64,000 bases of DNA from Streptomyces sp. NBC_00287 (GTDB lineage: Bacteria; Actinomycetota; Actinomycetes; Streptomycetales; Streptomycetaceae): assembly GCF_036173105.1 (NCBI RefSeq), contig NZ_CP108053.1, positions 2,232,001 to 2,296,000 on the forward strand, written 5' to 3'. The notes below the pieces were generated by a model. It saw nothing but the letters and a program-made list of their open reading frames with translations. It searched no databases and was not told the DNA's origin. Below, in pieces: positions 36,275 to 44,430 of the stretch. Both the position numbers and the translations under genes were made by a program. Within the stretch, counting starts at the first letter, position 1. Every line of letters begins with the position of its first letter.

Positions 36275-36841
36275 GTGGGCACAGTCGTCGACGACGCCGC
36301 CTCCGTGGAGTTCCATGCCTTCTTCGAGCGCCACTACGCCGAACTCTCGCGCCTGGCCCATCTGTTGACGGGCGAGGCGGACGCCGCCGACGATCTGGCG
36401 GCCGACGCTCTGCTGGCGCTGTGGCACCGCTGGGACCGGGTCCGCGCGGCCGACCATCCCGCCGCCTACGCCCGGGGCGTGGTCGCGAACCTCGCCCGCA
36501 CCCGCATCCGCAGCGCCGTGCGCGAACGCCGCCGGATCGCCCTGTTCTGGTCGCAGCGCGAGGAGAAGACCGAGAACCCGGACGTGGCCGGTGTGGTCGA
36601 TGTGCAGGAGGCGCTGCGTAGACTGCCGTTCCGCAAGCGGGCCTGTGTGGTGCTGCGGCACGCCTTCGACCTCTCGGAGAAGGACACCGCGCTGGCCCTG
36701 GGTGTCTCGGTGGGTACGGTGAAGAGCCAGACCTCGAAGGGGATGGCGGAGCTGCAGCGACTGCTCGGCCCCCAGCGGGCACCGCTCAGGATGCATGCGG
36801 CGATGGCGCGCACCGGCGACACCGCGGGAAGGGACCGATGA
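36275..36841 (+). CDS. SigE-like RNA polymerase sigma factor
   Basis: 188 residues from GTG 36275 with AGGAGAG eight bases before; the frame is open upstream but that start has no ribosome site. Region 2: ASVEFHAFFERHYAELSRLA, AADDLAADALLALWHRWD and AYARGVVANLARTRIRSAV. Region 4: LPFRKRACVVLRHAFDLSEK and SVGTVKSQTSKGMAELQRLL. It belongs to the SigE-type small sigma group common in Streptomyces. Translation overlaps the next gene (ATGA), which is a membrane-anchored partner and possible anti-sigma factor. Confidence 0.92.
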   Translation: MGTVVDDAASVEFHAFFERHYAELSRLAHLLTGEADAADDLAADALLALWHRWDRVRAADHPAAYARGVVANLARTRIRSAVRERRRIALFWSQREEKTENPDVAGVVDVQEALRRLPFRKRACVVLRHAFDLSEKDTALALGVSVGTVKSQTSKGMAELQRLLGPQRAPLRMHAAMARTGDTAGRDR

Positions 36842-37698
36842 CGATGCAGCGGGACGTGCACGACGAGCTGCGCGCCCGGCTGCACGAGGCGGCCGAGGCG
36901 CACGAGCCGAACCGCGAGCGCATCCTCGCCCGGATCGAGCGCGGTATGACCGAGCAGACCCGTTCCGACCACCGGGTGACCCGTCCCCCCGTGTTCGGCT
37001 GGGTGCGGGTGGTCAGTGCCACGGCCGCGGTCGCGGGGGTGCTGGCGATCGGCGGTTACGCGGTGGCGTCGGCCGTGAAGGAGGACACCCCGCAGCAGAC
37101 GGTGGCCACTTCGCCGACGCCCACGCCGTCGCCGGACGCGACCAGTCGCGAGCCCCTCCCGCCGGCCCCGCCCGCGGACCCGACGCCGGAGACCTCCGAG
37201 GAGTCCCGCGAGCCGAGCTCCTCGCCCTCGACGACCCCGCCCTCGCAGTCCGCGCCGCCGCCCGCCGCGGGCGAGGAGGACGGCCCGCTGTGGTCGGACG
37301 GCTCGGTCGACCCGCACAGCAACGAGTTCTGGGCGCAGAGCAATGTGACCCTCAAGGCGGACGAGGAACTCACCGAGCTCACCGTCGAGTTGAGGGTGGC
37401 GCAGAACGGCGGAGTCACCTCGACCGGCGCCTGGCGCGCGCTGCCCGAGGACGACTTCGAGCTGACGGTCGGCGAGCGGGACGGCTTCCTCGTCTACACC
37501 TGGGTGCTCAAGGACGGCCGTACGGTCCCCAAGGGCGAGTGGGTGTTCGCGGGGCAGTACGACCATGACCGCGGCGGCCGGGACGCCCAGGACGACGGCT
37601 ACGCGGCGACCGCCCGCGCCGGCGACGAACAGCTGTCCGTGGCGGGCGACTTCGCGCCGCACGAGGGCGACGACGCGGACGCCGAAGGCGACTCGTAA
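36838..37698 (+). CDS. Single-span membrane protein, putative anti-sigma partner
   Basis: 286 residues. A charged cytoplasmic N terminus of about 60 residues (VHDELRARLHEAAEAHEPNR) is followed by one membrane span (ATAAVAGVLAIGGYAVASAV), a long Pro/Ser/Thr/Glu-rich wall-spanning linker, and an extracellular domain of about 110 residues (NEFWAQSNVTLKADEELTEL, KGEWVFAGQYDHD). It is translationally coupled to the sigma gene. Topology fits an anti-sigma factor with an external sensor, but no known anti-sigma domain is visible; it could instead be a sigma-controlled wall protein. Confidence 0.78.
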   Translation: MTMQRDVHDELRARLHEAAEAHEPNRERILARIERGMTEQTRSDHRVTRPPVFGWVRVVSATAAVAGVLAIGGYAVASAVKEDTPQQTVATSPTPTPSPDATSREPLPPAPPADPTPETSEESREPSSSPSTTPPSQSAPPPAAGEEDGPLWSDGSVDPHSNEFWAQSNVTLKADEELTELTVELRVAQNGGVTSTGAWRALPEDDFELTVGERDGFLVYTWVLKDGRTVPKGEWVFAGQYDHDRGGRDAQDDGYAATARAGDEQLSVAGDFAPHEGDDADAEGDS

Positions 37699-37707
37699 AC
37701 CGGCGCG

Positions 37708-37718
37708 AGAAAATTTCT
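37708..37718. promoter_or_regulatory. Palindrome AGAAAATTTCT upstream of the PL3 gene
   Basis: Perfect 11-base palindrome, 76 bases before the PL3 start, containing GAAAATTTC. The same GAAANTTTC core appears in the longer palindrome at 39954-39970 between the PL9 and GH43 genes. GAAAC/TTTC-type palindromes occur before hydrolase genes in streptomycetes, as I recall from xylanase work. Confidence 0.45.
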
Positions 37719-37793
37719 GAAGAAGCGGCAACCCTTTCCCGAACCGTGGCGACCAGGTAGCGCAAGGAACCTCTCCCCACGCAAGGAATGGGC

Positions 37794-38624
37794 ATGACTG
37801 CACCAGCTGAACAGCGCGTCCGCCACCGCCGCAAGGTCACCAAGCGGCGGGCGGTGATCGCCGGAGCCTCGGCCCTCGGTGTCACCGCCGCGGCAATCGT
37901 CACCACGACGATGCTGTCCTCCGCGGGCGCCGCGTCCTCCTGGCCGACGGCCAAGGGCAGCCAGGCCGTGACCAGCACCATCAAGGTGTCGGGCACCTAT
38001 GACGGTGGCTACAAGAAGTTCTACGGCAGCGGCGCGCTCGGCGGCGACAGCCAGGACGAGGGCCAGGACCCGGTCTTCCAGCTGGCCGACGGCGCGGTGC
38101 TGAAGAACGTGATCATCGGGACCCCGGCCGCCGACGGCGTGCACTGCATGGGCTCCTGCACGCTGCGGAACGTGTGGTGGCTGGACGTCGGCGAGGACGC
38201 GGCGACCTTCAAGGGCAAGTCCGCCAACTCCGTGTACACGGTGTACGGCGGCGGCGCGAAGAACGGCTCGGACAAGGTCCTGCAGTTCAACGGCGCGGGC
38301 AAGCTGGTCGTGAGCAAGTTCCAGGTGGCCAACTCCGGCAAGCTGGTGCGTACCTGCGGCAACTGCTCCACGCAGTACAAGCGCACGGTCATCATCAACG
38401 ACGTGGATGTCACCGCGCCGATGAACTCCATCGTGGGCATCAACTCCAACTACGGGGACACGGCCGCGCTGCGCAAGGTCCGCATCCACGGCGACAGCGG
38501 CAAGAAGATCAAGACCTGCGTCCGCTTCAAGGGCAACAACACGGGCGCCGAGCCGACACAGCTCGGTGTGGGTCCGGACGGAACGTCGTGCCGCTTCACC
38601 GCGTCTGACATCACGTACCAGTAA
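37794..38624 (+). CDS. Secreted pectate lyase, family PL3
   Basis: 276 residues from ATG 37794, six bases after AAGGA; ATG 37788 is too close to that site. Twin-Arg-like signal region (HRRKVTKRRAVIAGASALGV) ending at SSAGAAS. Short PL3 beta-helix: GYKKFYGSGALGGDSQDEGQ, the calcium/active-site stretch WWLDVGEDAATFKG, KVLQFNGAGKLVVSKFQV, and Cys pair RTCGNCSTQYKRT. Cleaves polygalacturonate by beta-elimination, Ca-dependent in the family. A strong bidirectional terminator follows. Confidence 0.92.
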   Translation: MTAPAEQRVRHRRKVTKRRAVIAGASALGVTAAAIVTTTMLSSAGAASSWPTAKGSQAVTSTIKVSGTYDGGYKKFYGSGALGGDSQDEGQDPVFQLADGAVLKNVIIGTPAADGVHCMGSCTLRNVWWLDVGEDAATFKGKSANSVYTVYGGGAKNGSDKVLQFNGAGKLVVSKFQVANSGKLVRTCGNCSTQYKRTVIINDVDVTAPMNSIVGINSNYGDTAALRKVRIHGDSGKKIKTCVRFKGNNTGAEPTQLGVGPDGTSCRFTASDITYQ

Positions 38625-38666
38625 CCCCGAGGCCTGCTGGCCTGAGCCCCCCTCGGTCAGCAGAAG

Positions 38667-38702
38667 AAACGCCCCCGCCGGTGACGACCGGCGGGGGCGT
38701 TT
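38667..38702. terminator. Bidirectional intrinsic terminator between convergent PL3 and PL9 genes
   Basis: A perfect 16-base-pair stem (AAACGCCCCCGCCGGT paired with its complement) around the loop GACG. A-rich on the left and T-rich on the right, so it works in both directions. It lies 43 bases after the PL3 stop and 17 bases after the PL9 stop on the other strand. Confidence 0.92.
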
Positions 38703-38718
38703 CCCTGTGTTCCGTACG

Positions 38719-39873
38719 TCAGTTCATGGTGGCGCCGATGGTGGTGGAGCCGGTGGTCAGGAAGGTCGTCGCGGGCAGCGAACCGTCCGCCTTGCGGGCC
38801 CCGTACGCACTCGCCGCGTCCACCGACTTGAAGGCCGGCGCCGACACCCCGCTGTCCCAGTTGTTCGCGGCGGACACCGTCGACGAACCGAGCTTGGAGA
38901 GCCCGCCCTTGTTGCTCACCGCCAGATTCCGCGCGAGCCGCGCCTTGCCGGTGGCGAAGTAGAAGCCCGCCTCGGTGTTGGAGTACGCGGTGTTGCGGTT
39001 CAGGATGATCGCGCCCGGGTTGGAGTTCTCGGTGAACCCGTTGAGCGTGTTGTCCCAAGCCGCATTGTTGTTGACGGTGTGCGCGACGGTGACGCCTCCG
39101 CCGCCGAGCTTGTATCCGTTGCCGTTGCCCTCGAAGGCCGTGTCGCCCCAGCGGTTCTTGCCGTTGCCGAACGCCCAGGAGTGGTCGATGGTGATCGGCG
39201 AGGAGAACTGCCACAGGTCGAGGCCGTCATCGGAGTTGTTGTACAGCCGCGCCCCGGTGATCCGGTTGCCCGTCCCGGAGCCGAACTTCACCGCGATACC
39301 GTCGGCGTTCTGCCCGTGCCCCGCCGGGTCGTAGTTGCCGTAACTGTCCAGGTTCTGCACGAGGTTGTTCGTAGTGCCGTCGCCGCGCAGCGTGAACCCG
39401 GAGTCGCCGTTGTTCGCGGTGACGAGGTTCTTGAAGACGCCGCCCACGGACGAGGTGACGACGAAGCCCTGGGCCGGGGAGTTCTGGAAGGTGAGGTCCT
39501 GCACGGTCCAGTAGTCGCCGTAGATCCCGGCCAGCCAGGAGCCGTCGGCCAGCTTGGAGCCGTCGATCTTCACCTTCTCGGTGCCGTAGGCCTTCAGCGT
39601 GATCCGCGCCGAACCGGTGCCGTTCGCCGTCGACTTGAGCGTCGCCGAGGGCGTGTAGGTGCCGGCGCGGACCTGGATGGTGGTGCCCGCGACCGCGTTC
39701 TTCACGGCCGACTCCAGCTGGGTGGTGGAGGAGACGGTGACCGTCGTCGAGGCGGCCTCGGCACCGCCGTCCGTGAGGCCGAGGTAGACGCCGCCCGCCC
39801 CCGCGGCGACGGCCACGGCCGCGGCGATGGAGAGAGTGCGGGTCCTGCGGTGGCGTCCTGTGCTGTGACGCAC
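38719..39873 (-). CDS. Secreted pectate lyase, family PL9 (parallel beta-helix)
   Basis: 384 residues from GTG 39873, with AGGAAAGGA upstream; an earlier frame start at 39918 has no ribosome site. Signal peptide (TRTLSIAAAVAVAAGAGGVY). PL9 core: DGIAVKFGSGTGNRITGARL with the candidate catalytic Lys and Ca-binding Asp residues, NNSDDGLDLWQFSSPITIDH, and GNGNGYKLGGGGVTVAHTVN. Right-handed beta-helix repeats throughout. Exopolygalacturonate or pectate lyase activity is expected. A close, frameshifted paralogue sits at 42275-43382. Confidence 0.92.
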   Translation of the reverse strand: MRHSTGRHRRTRTLSIAAAVAVAAGAGGVYLGLTDGGAEAASTTVTVSSTTQLESAVKNAVAGTTIQVRAGTYTPSATLKSTANGTGSARITLKAYGTEKVKIDGSKLADGSWLAGIYGDYWTVQDLTFQNSPAQGFVVTSSVGGVFKNLVTANNGDSGFTLRGDGTTNNLVQNLDSYGNYDPAGHGQNADGIAVKFGSGTGNRITGARLYNNSDDGLDLWQFSSPITIDHSWAFGNGKNRWGDTAFEGNGNGYKLGGGGVTVAHTVNNNAAWDNTLNGFTENSNPGAIILNRNTAYSNTEAGFYFATGKARLARNLAVSNKGGLSKLGSSTVSAANNWDSGVSAPAFKSVDAASAYGARKADGSLPATTFLTTGSTTIGATMN

Positions 39874-39953
39874 GGGGCGTTCCTTTCCTAGGGGATGGGG
39901 ACGCAAGACAGTCGTCACCAGACCTCGAGAGGTTGCCGGGCCTCAACGAAAAC

Positions 39954-39970
39954 GAGCGAAACTTTCGCTC
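39954..39970. promoter_or_regulatory. 17-base palindrome GAGCGAAACTTTCGCTC between the PL9 and GH43 genes
   Basis: Perfect palindrome (one central base) in the 201-base divergent gap, so it can act on both genes. Its core GAAACTTTC matches the GAAANTTTC core before the PL3 gene. On the + strand TTGACG (39993-39998), 17 bases, then GACACT (40016-40021) is a plausible promoter for the GH43 gene. Confidence 0.6.
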
Positions 39971-40074
39971 ACTCTCATCCCGCTCCTACCGATTGACGTG
40001 CTGTTTCCCGCTGGTGACACTCCGAAGGCGCGCGCACCATCCAACAGAATCCCCCACACTCCCACAGGAGCGAC

Positions 40075-42273
40075 ATGCGCCCACGCCTCCTCCTCGTCGC
40101 CTGTCTCTCGCTGCTTCTGGCCCTGCTCACCGCCCCGCCAGGCACCGCCCACTCAGGAGCACCGCCCGTGAAGAACCCGAAGTACGCCGGCTATCTCTTC
40201 GCCTACTTCACCGGCGAGGGCACCGCCGACGGCGAGCAGATCCGCTACGCCCTCAGCCGGGGCAACGACGCCCTGCACTGGCGTGAACTCAACGCGGGTA
40301 AGCCGGTGCTGACCTCGACCATCGGCGAGAAGGGCCTGCGCGACCCGTTCGTGATCCGCTCCCCCGAGGGCGACAAGTTCTACATGATCGCCACCGATCT
40401 GCGCATGTACCGTAATTCCAGCGGCAGTTGGGACCAGGTCCAGCGGCACGGCAGCAAGTCCATCATGGTCTGGGAGTCCACCGACCTGGTCAACTGGACC
40501 GACCAGCGCCTGGTGAAGGTCTCCCCCGACACCGCGGGCAACACCTGGGCGCCGGAGGCGTACTGGGACGAGTCCCTCGGCGAGTACGTCGTCTTCTGGG
40601 CGTCCAAGCTGTACGCCGAGGACGACCCGGACCACACCGGCTCGACGTACAACAAGATGCTGTACGCGACGACGAAGGACTTCCGCACCTTCAGCGAGCC
40701 CAAGGTGTGGAACGACCCCGGCTATTCGGTGATCGACTCCACGGTCGTCGAGCACGAGGGCACCTACTACCGCTACACCAAGGACGAGCGGGACCCCACA
40801 TCGGGAAGCCCCTGCTCGAAGTTCATCACCGGCGAGAAGTCGACATCGCTCACCTCGACGAAGTACGACTTCGTCGCCGACTGCATCGGCAACGGCGCGA
40901 TGGACCGCGGCGAGGGGCCGACGGTGTTCAAGTCGAACACCGAGGAGAAGTGGTACCTGTTCATCGACGAGTACGGCGGCCGGGGCTATCTCCCCTTCGA
41001 GACCACCGACCTCGACTCCGGACAGTGGACCCCGTCCACGGACTACCAACTCCCCGCGAGCCCACGGCACGGCACGGTCATCCCGGTGACACAGCAGGAG
41101 TACGACCGGCTGCTCGCCGCCTACCCGGAGAGCCCCGCCTCGATCGTGGACGCGACCGCGCGCGGCCAGAAGGGGTACGCCCTCGTCACCGAGTCCGCGA
41201 GCAAGGTCGTCCTGCCCATGCAGCCGGACGCCGACCTGAGACACCTCGCCCCGAAGCTCTGGCTCGGCGCGGGCGCGACCGTGAGCCCGAAGTCGGGCAC
41301 CCGCCGCGACTTCCGCACGCCGCAGACGTACACCGTCACCGCGCCCGACGGCACGACCCGCACCTGGACGGTGGAGGCGGTGCCGACCCGCAGCCCGGTT
41401 CTGCCGGGGCTGAACGCCGACCCTGATGTGCGGTACATGGACGGCGAGTACTGGATCTACCCGACGACCGACGGCTTCCGCGGCTGGGGCGGGACGCAGT
41501 TCAAGGCGTACTCCTCGAAGGACCTGGTCCACTGGAAGGACCACGGGGTCATCCTCGACCTGGGCCCGGATGTGTCCTGGGCGGACAAGTACGCCTGGGC
41601 GCCGGCGATCGCGGAGCGGGACGGCAAGTACTACTTCTACTTCTGTGCCGAGCAGCAGATCGGCGTGGCGGTGGCCGACTCCCCCGCGGGCCCGTTCAAG
41701 GACGCGCTCGGCAAACCCCTGGTGGCGAAGGGCGGTTCATGGAGCGGCCAGATGATCGACCCGGCCGTTTTCACGGACGACGACGGGACGTCGTATCTCT
41801 ACTGGGGCAACGGACGTGGCTATGTCGTCCCTCTCAACGACGACATGGTGTCCTTCGACGCGGCACAGGTGAAGGACATCACCCCGGCGAACTTCCGTGA
41901 GGGCTCCTTCGTCGTCAAGCGCCAGGGCACGTACTACTTGATGTGGTCCGAGGACGACACCCGCAGCGAGAACTACCACGTCGCCTACGCCACCGGCCCG
42001 TCCCCGCTCGGCCCGTGGACCAAGCGGGGCACGATCCTGTCCAAGCGCCCCGAGTACGGCATCAAGGGCACCGGCCATCACTCGGTGGTGAACGCGCCCG
42101 GCACCGACGACTGGTACATCGTCTACCACCGCTTCGCCCTGAACGGCCCCGGCCTCCCCGGCGGGGACGGCACCCACCGGGAGACGACCGTCGACCGCCT
42201 GCGCTTCGCGGCCGACGGCACGATCGAACCGGTGGTGCCGACCCTGGAGTCGATCAGGCCGGTCAAGCGGTAG
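40075..42273 (+). CDS. Secreted tandem GH43-GH43 glycoside hydrolase
   Basis: 732 residues with a signal peptide (LLLVACLSLLLALLTAPPGT, then AHSGAP). First five-bladed propeller, residues about 35-345: GLRDPFVIRSPEGDKFYMIA, WAPEAYWDESLGEYVVFW, VIDSTVVEHEGTYYRYTKDE and GEGPTVFKSNTEEKWYLFID. A linker beta-domain of about 80 residues (TVSPKSGTRRDF, GTTRTWTVEAVPTRS) leads to a second propeller, about 440-732: LPGLNADPDVRYMDGEYWIY, WAPAIAERDGKYYFYFC, MIDPAVFTDDDGTSYLYWGN, and NFREGSFVVKRQGTYYLMWS. Arabinan or arabinogalactan side-chain arabinosidase activity is likely. Acid/base assignments need structure comparison. Confidence 0.9.
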   Translation: MRPRLLLVACLSLLLALLTAPPGTAHSGAPPVKNPKYAGYLFAYFTGEGTADGEQIRYALSRGNDALHWRELNAGKPVLTSTIGEKGLRDPFVIRSPEGDKFYMIATDLRMYRNSSGSWDQVQRHGSKSIMVWESTDLVNWTDQRLVKVSPDTAGNTWAPEAYWDESLGEYVVFWASKLYAEDDPDHTGSTYNKMLYATTKDFRTFSEPKVWNDPGYSVIDSTVVEHEGTYYRYTKDERDPTSGSPCSKFITGEKSTSLTSTKYDFVADCIGNGAMDRGEGPTVFKSNTEEKWYLFIDEYGGRGYLPFETTDLDSGQWTPSTDYQLPASPRHGTVIPVTQQEYDRLLAAYPESPASIVDATARGQKGYALVTESASKVVLPMQPDADLRHLAPKLWLGAGATVSPKSGTRRDFRTPQTYTVTAPDGTTRTWTVEAVPTRSPVLPGLNADPDVRYMDGEYWIYPTTDGFRGWGGTQFKAYSSKDLVHWKDHGVILDLGPDVSWADKYAWAPAIAERDGKYYFYFCAEQQIGVAVADSPAGPFKDALGKPLVAKGGSWSGQMIDPAVFTDDDGTSYLYWGNGRGYVVPLNDDMVSFDAAQVKDITPANFREGSFVVKRQGTYYLMWSEDDTRSENYHVAYATGPSPLGPWTKRGTILSKRPEYGIKGTGHHSVVNAPGTDDWYIVYHRFALNGPGLPGGDGTHRETTVDRLRFAADGTIEPVVPTLESIRPVKR

Positions 42274-42274
42274 G

Positions 42275-43382
42275 TCAGTCCATCGTCGCCCCGATGGTGG
42301 TGCTTACCGTGGTCAGGAACGTGGTCACGGGCAGCGCGCCGCTCGACTGACGGGCGTTGTAGGTGCTGGAGGCGTTGGTGGAGATGAACGACGGTGTCGC
42401 CACCCCGGAGTCCCAGTTGTTCAGGTACGAGGTGACCGAGGAGCCCTTGCTCACCGAGCCGCTGCCGTTGGACACGGCCAGGTTGCGGCCGAGCTTGGCG
42501 GAACCGGAAGTAGTAGCCCCACTTGGAGTTGGCGTAGGCCGTGGTGCGGTTGATGACGATCGCCCCGGTGTTGGAGTTCTCGGTGAACCCGTTCCCGGCA
42601 TTTCCCCAGGCGGCGGAGTTGTTGACGACATGCGCGACGACCTCTCCGTCGCCGCCCAGCTTGTAGCCGTTGCCGTCGCCCGCGAAGGCCGAGTCGGACC
42701 AGCGGTTGACGCCGTTGCCGAAGGCCCAGGTGTGCTCGACGGTGACGGGCGAGGAGAAGGACCAGAAGTCCAACCCGTCGTCGGAGTTGTTGTACAGACG
42801 CGCCCCGGTGATCAGATTCCCGGTGCCGGAGCCGTACTTGACGGCGATCCCGTCCGCGTTCTCCCCGTGGTTCGCGGCGTCGTAGTGGCCGTAACTGTCG
42901 ATGTTCTTCACGGTGTTGTTGACCGTGCCGTCCCCGGTGAGCGTGAAGCCGGAGTCGCCGCCGTTGATGGTCTTGATGTTGTTCCAGACGGTGCCGGTGC
43001 AGGACTGGCAGACGACCGCGCTGTCCGGGGAGTTCTGGAACGTGATCCCGGAGACGTTCCAGTAGTCGGCGGTGAGCTTGAAGATCCAGTCGCCGTCCGG
43101 GAGCGAGGAGCCGTCGATCTTCACGGTCTCACTGCCGTACGGCTGGAGGTGGATCGGGGTCGAGGAGGTGCCGTTGGCCGTCGACTGGAGGGTGGCCGTC
43201 GGGTAGTAGGTGCCGCCGCGCATCTGGATGACGGTCCCGGCGGTGGCGCCCGAGAGCGCGCTGCTGAGCTCGGCGCTGGTGTCGACGACGACGGTCGCCG
43301 CCTGGGCCTGGGTGGGGAGGACAGCGAGTCCGGCGCCGAGGGCGAGGGCTGCCGTGAGGGGAAGAGCGGTACGACGAGACAT
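42275..43382 (-). pseudogene. PL9 pectate lyase with a +1 frameshift
   Basis: From ATG 43382 (MSRRTALPLTAALALGAGLA, signal ending QAQA) the PL9 beta-helix is intact to AYANSKWGYYF; then the match shifts frame to GSAKLGRNLAVSNGSGSVSK and ends STTIGATMD at 42275. One extra base at about 42506-42507 (TTCCGG instead of TTCGG) explains it; without it the protein is 368 residues, close to the paralogue at 38719. In the original frame translation runs on into unrelated sequence. Catalytic region NADGIAVKYGSGTGNLITGA precedes the shift. Last gene of the - strand pectinase run. Sequencing error is possible. Confidence 0.85.
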
Positions 43383-43406
43383 GGGAGTGCGGGTCCTTTC
43401 GTCTTG

Positions 43407-44429
43407 TCAGCGGGGCTGCCAGTCGCCCAAGTAGGTGTGCCTGGTGTGCGACTCGGCTTCTTCTGGGCTGAGTTGGGGACGGTTCTCGGGGACGGAGATC
43501 ACCGCGCCGGGCCCGGAGTTGGCGTACTCCCCGAAGCGCATGGTCTGCCAGGGGTACGCCTCCCGCATGTTGGTGTAGGGCGCGACGGGATCGATACCGG
43601 GACCGATCCAGGTGTCCCGGACGACCAGTGAGGGCCAGGCGGTGGTCTCGTACGACGGGACCCAGGGCCTCGCCAACTTGTACGCCCCGTCCTCGGCACC
43701 CGAGGTGATGCGGGAGCGGACCGCGAGGATGCCGTAGGGGTTGGCGCGGGCCGTGGAGGGGGCGAAGACCATGCCCTTGGGGGTGAAGTTCACGTCCCGT
43801 TGCAGGGTGTGGAAGTGACAGCGCTCGAAGACGGCGGTCGCCCGACCGAAGACGAAGTCGACGTCGCCTTCGATGTAGCAGCGGTGGAAGTACTGCCGGT
43901 CGAAGGCGTCCAGGGCACTCGTGTCGACGAAGAGGGTGTCCTGGTGGGCGAGCAGGCGGACGTTCTCGAAGCGCGACCGGTCCCCTGTCACATACGCCGC
44001 CACCGCCTGGGTGCCGGTGATCTCGGGGTGGTCGGCGCGCAGCCAGTCGTTGGCGAGGGTGAGATCGCGGACGGTGAGTCCGGGCGCCGCCGAGGCGAAG
44101 GTGGCGGAGCCTGCGGTGCCGTAGGTGCCGGAACCGTCCGGTTTCTGGGTGCCGTTGGCGTTGTCGTGGACGATGACGGCGTCGCGCGGGTCGCGGGTGG
44201 CGCCGCGCAGTGTCAACTCTGCTGTGCCGACAGGGACTTTGACGACTTCCCGATAGGTGCCCGGGTGCACGACGATCGTCCAGCCGGGGCCGGTGACCGC
44301 GTCCACGGCGGCCTGTACGGAGTCACCGAGGCGGACGTGCAGCACACGGCGGCCGTGGGCGAGGGCGGATCCGGATGCCGTCGCCACCAGTCCCGCCGTG
44401 AGGCCCGCCAGGACGGTGCGCCTGCGCAT
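43407..44429 (-). CDS. Secreted pectinesterase (CE8)
   Basis: 340 residues from ATG 44429 with GGAAGGAGG upstream, two bases after the previous gene ends. Signal peptide with RRR start (MRRRTVLAGLTAGLVATASG). CE8 motifs: GTQAVAAYVTGDRSRFENV, LLAHQDTLFVDTSAL (Gln/Asp), IEGDVDFVFGRATAVFE (Asp nucleophile region), and YKLARPWVPSYET (Arg-Trp). Removes methyl esters from homogalacturonan so that pectate lyases can act. Tandem paralogue of the gene just upstream. Confidence 0.94.
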   Translation of the reverse strand: MRRRTVLAGLTAGLVATASGSALAHGRRVLHVRLGDSVQAAVDAVTGPGWTIVVHPGTYREVVKVPVGTAELTLRGATRDPRDAVIVHDNANGTQKPDGSGTYGTAGSATFASAAPGLTVRDLTLANDWLRADHPEITGTQAVAAYVTGDRSRFENVRLLAHQDTLFVDTSALDAFDRQYFHRCYIEGDVDFVFGRATAVFERCHFHTLQRDVNFTPKGMVFAPSTARANPYGILAVRSRITSGAEDGAYKLARPWVPSYETTAWPSLVVRDTWIGPGIDPVAPYTNMREAYPWQTMRFGEYANSGPGAVISVPENRPQLSPEEAESHTRHTYLGDWQPR

Positions 44430-44430
44430 C

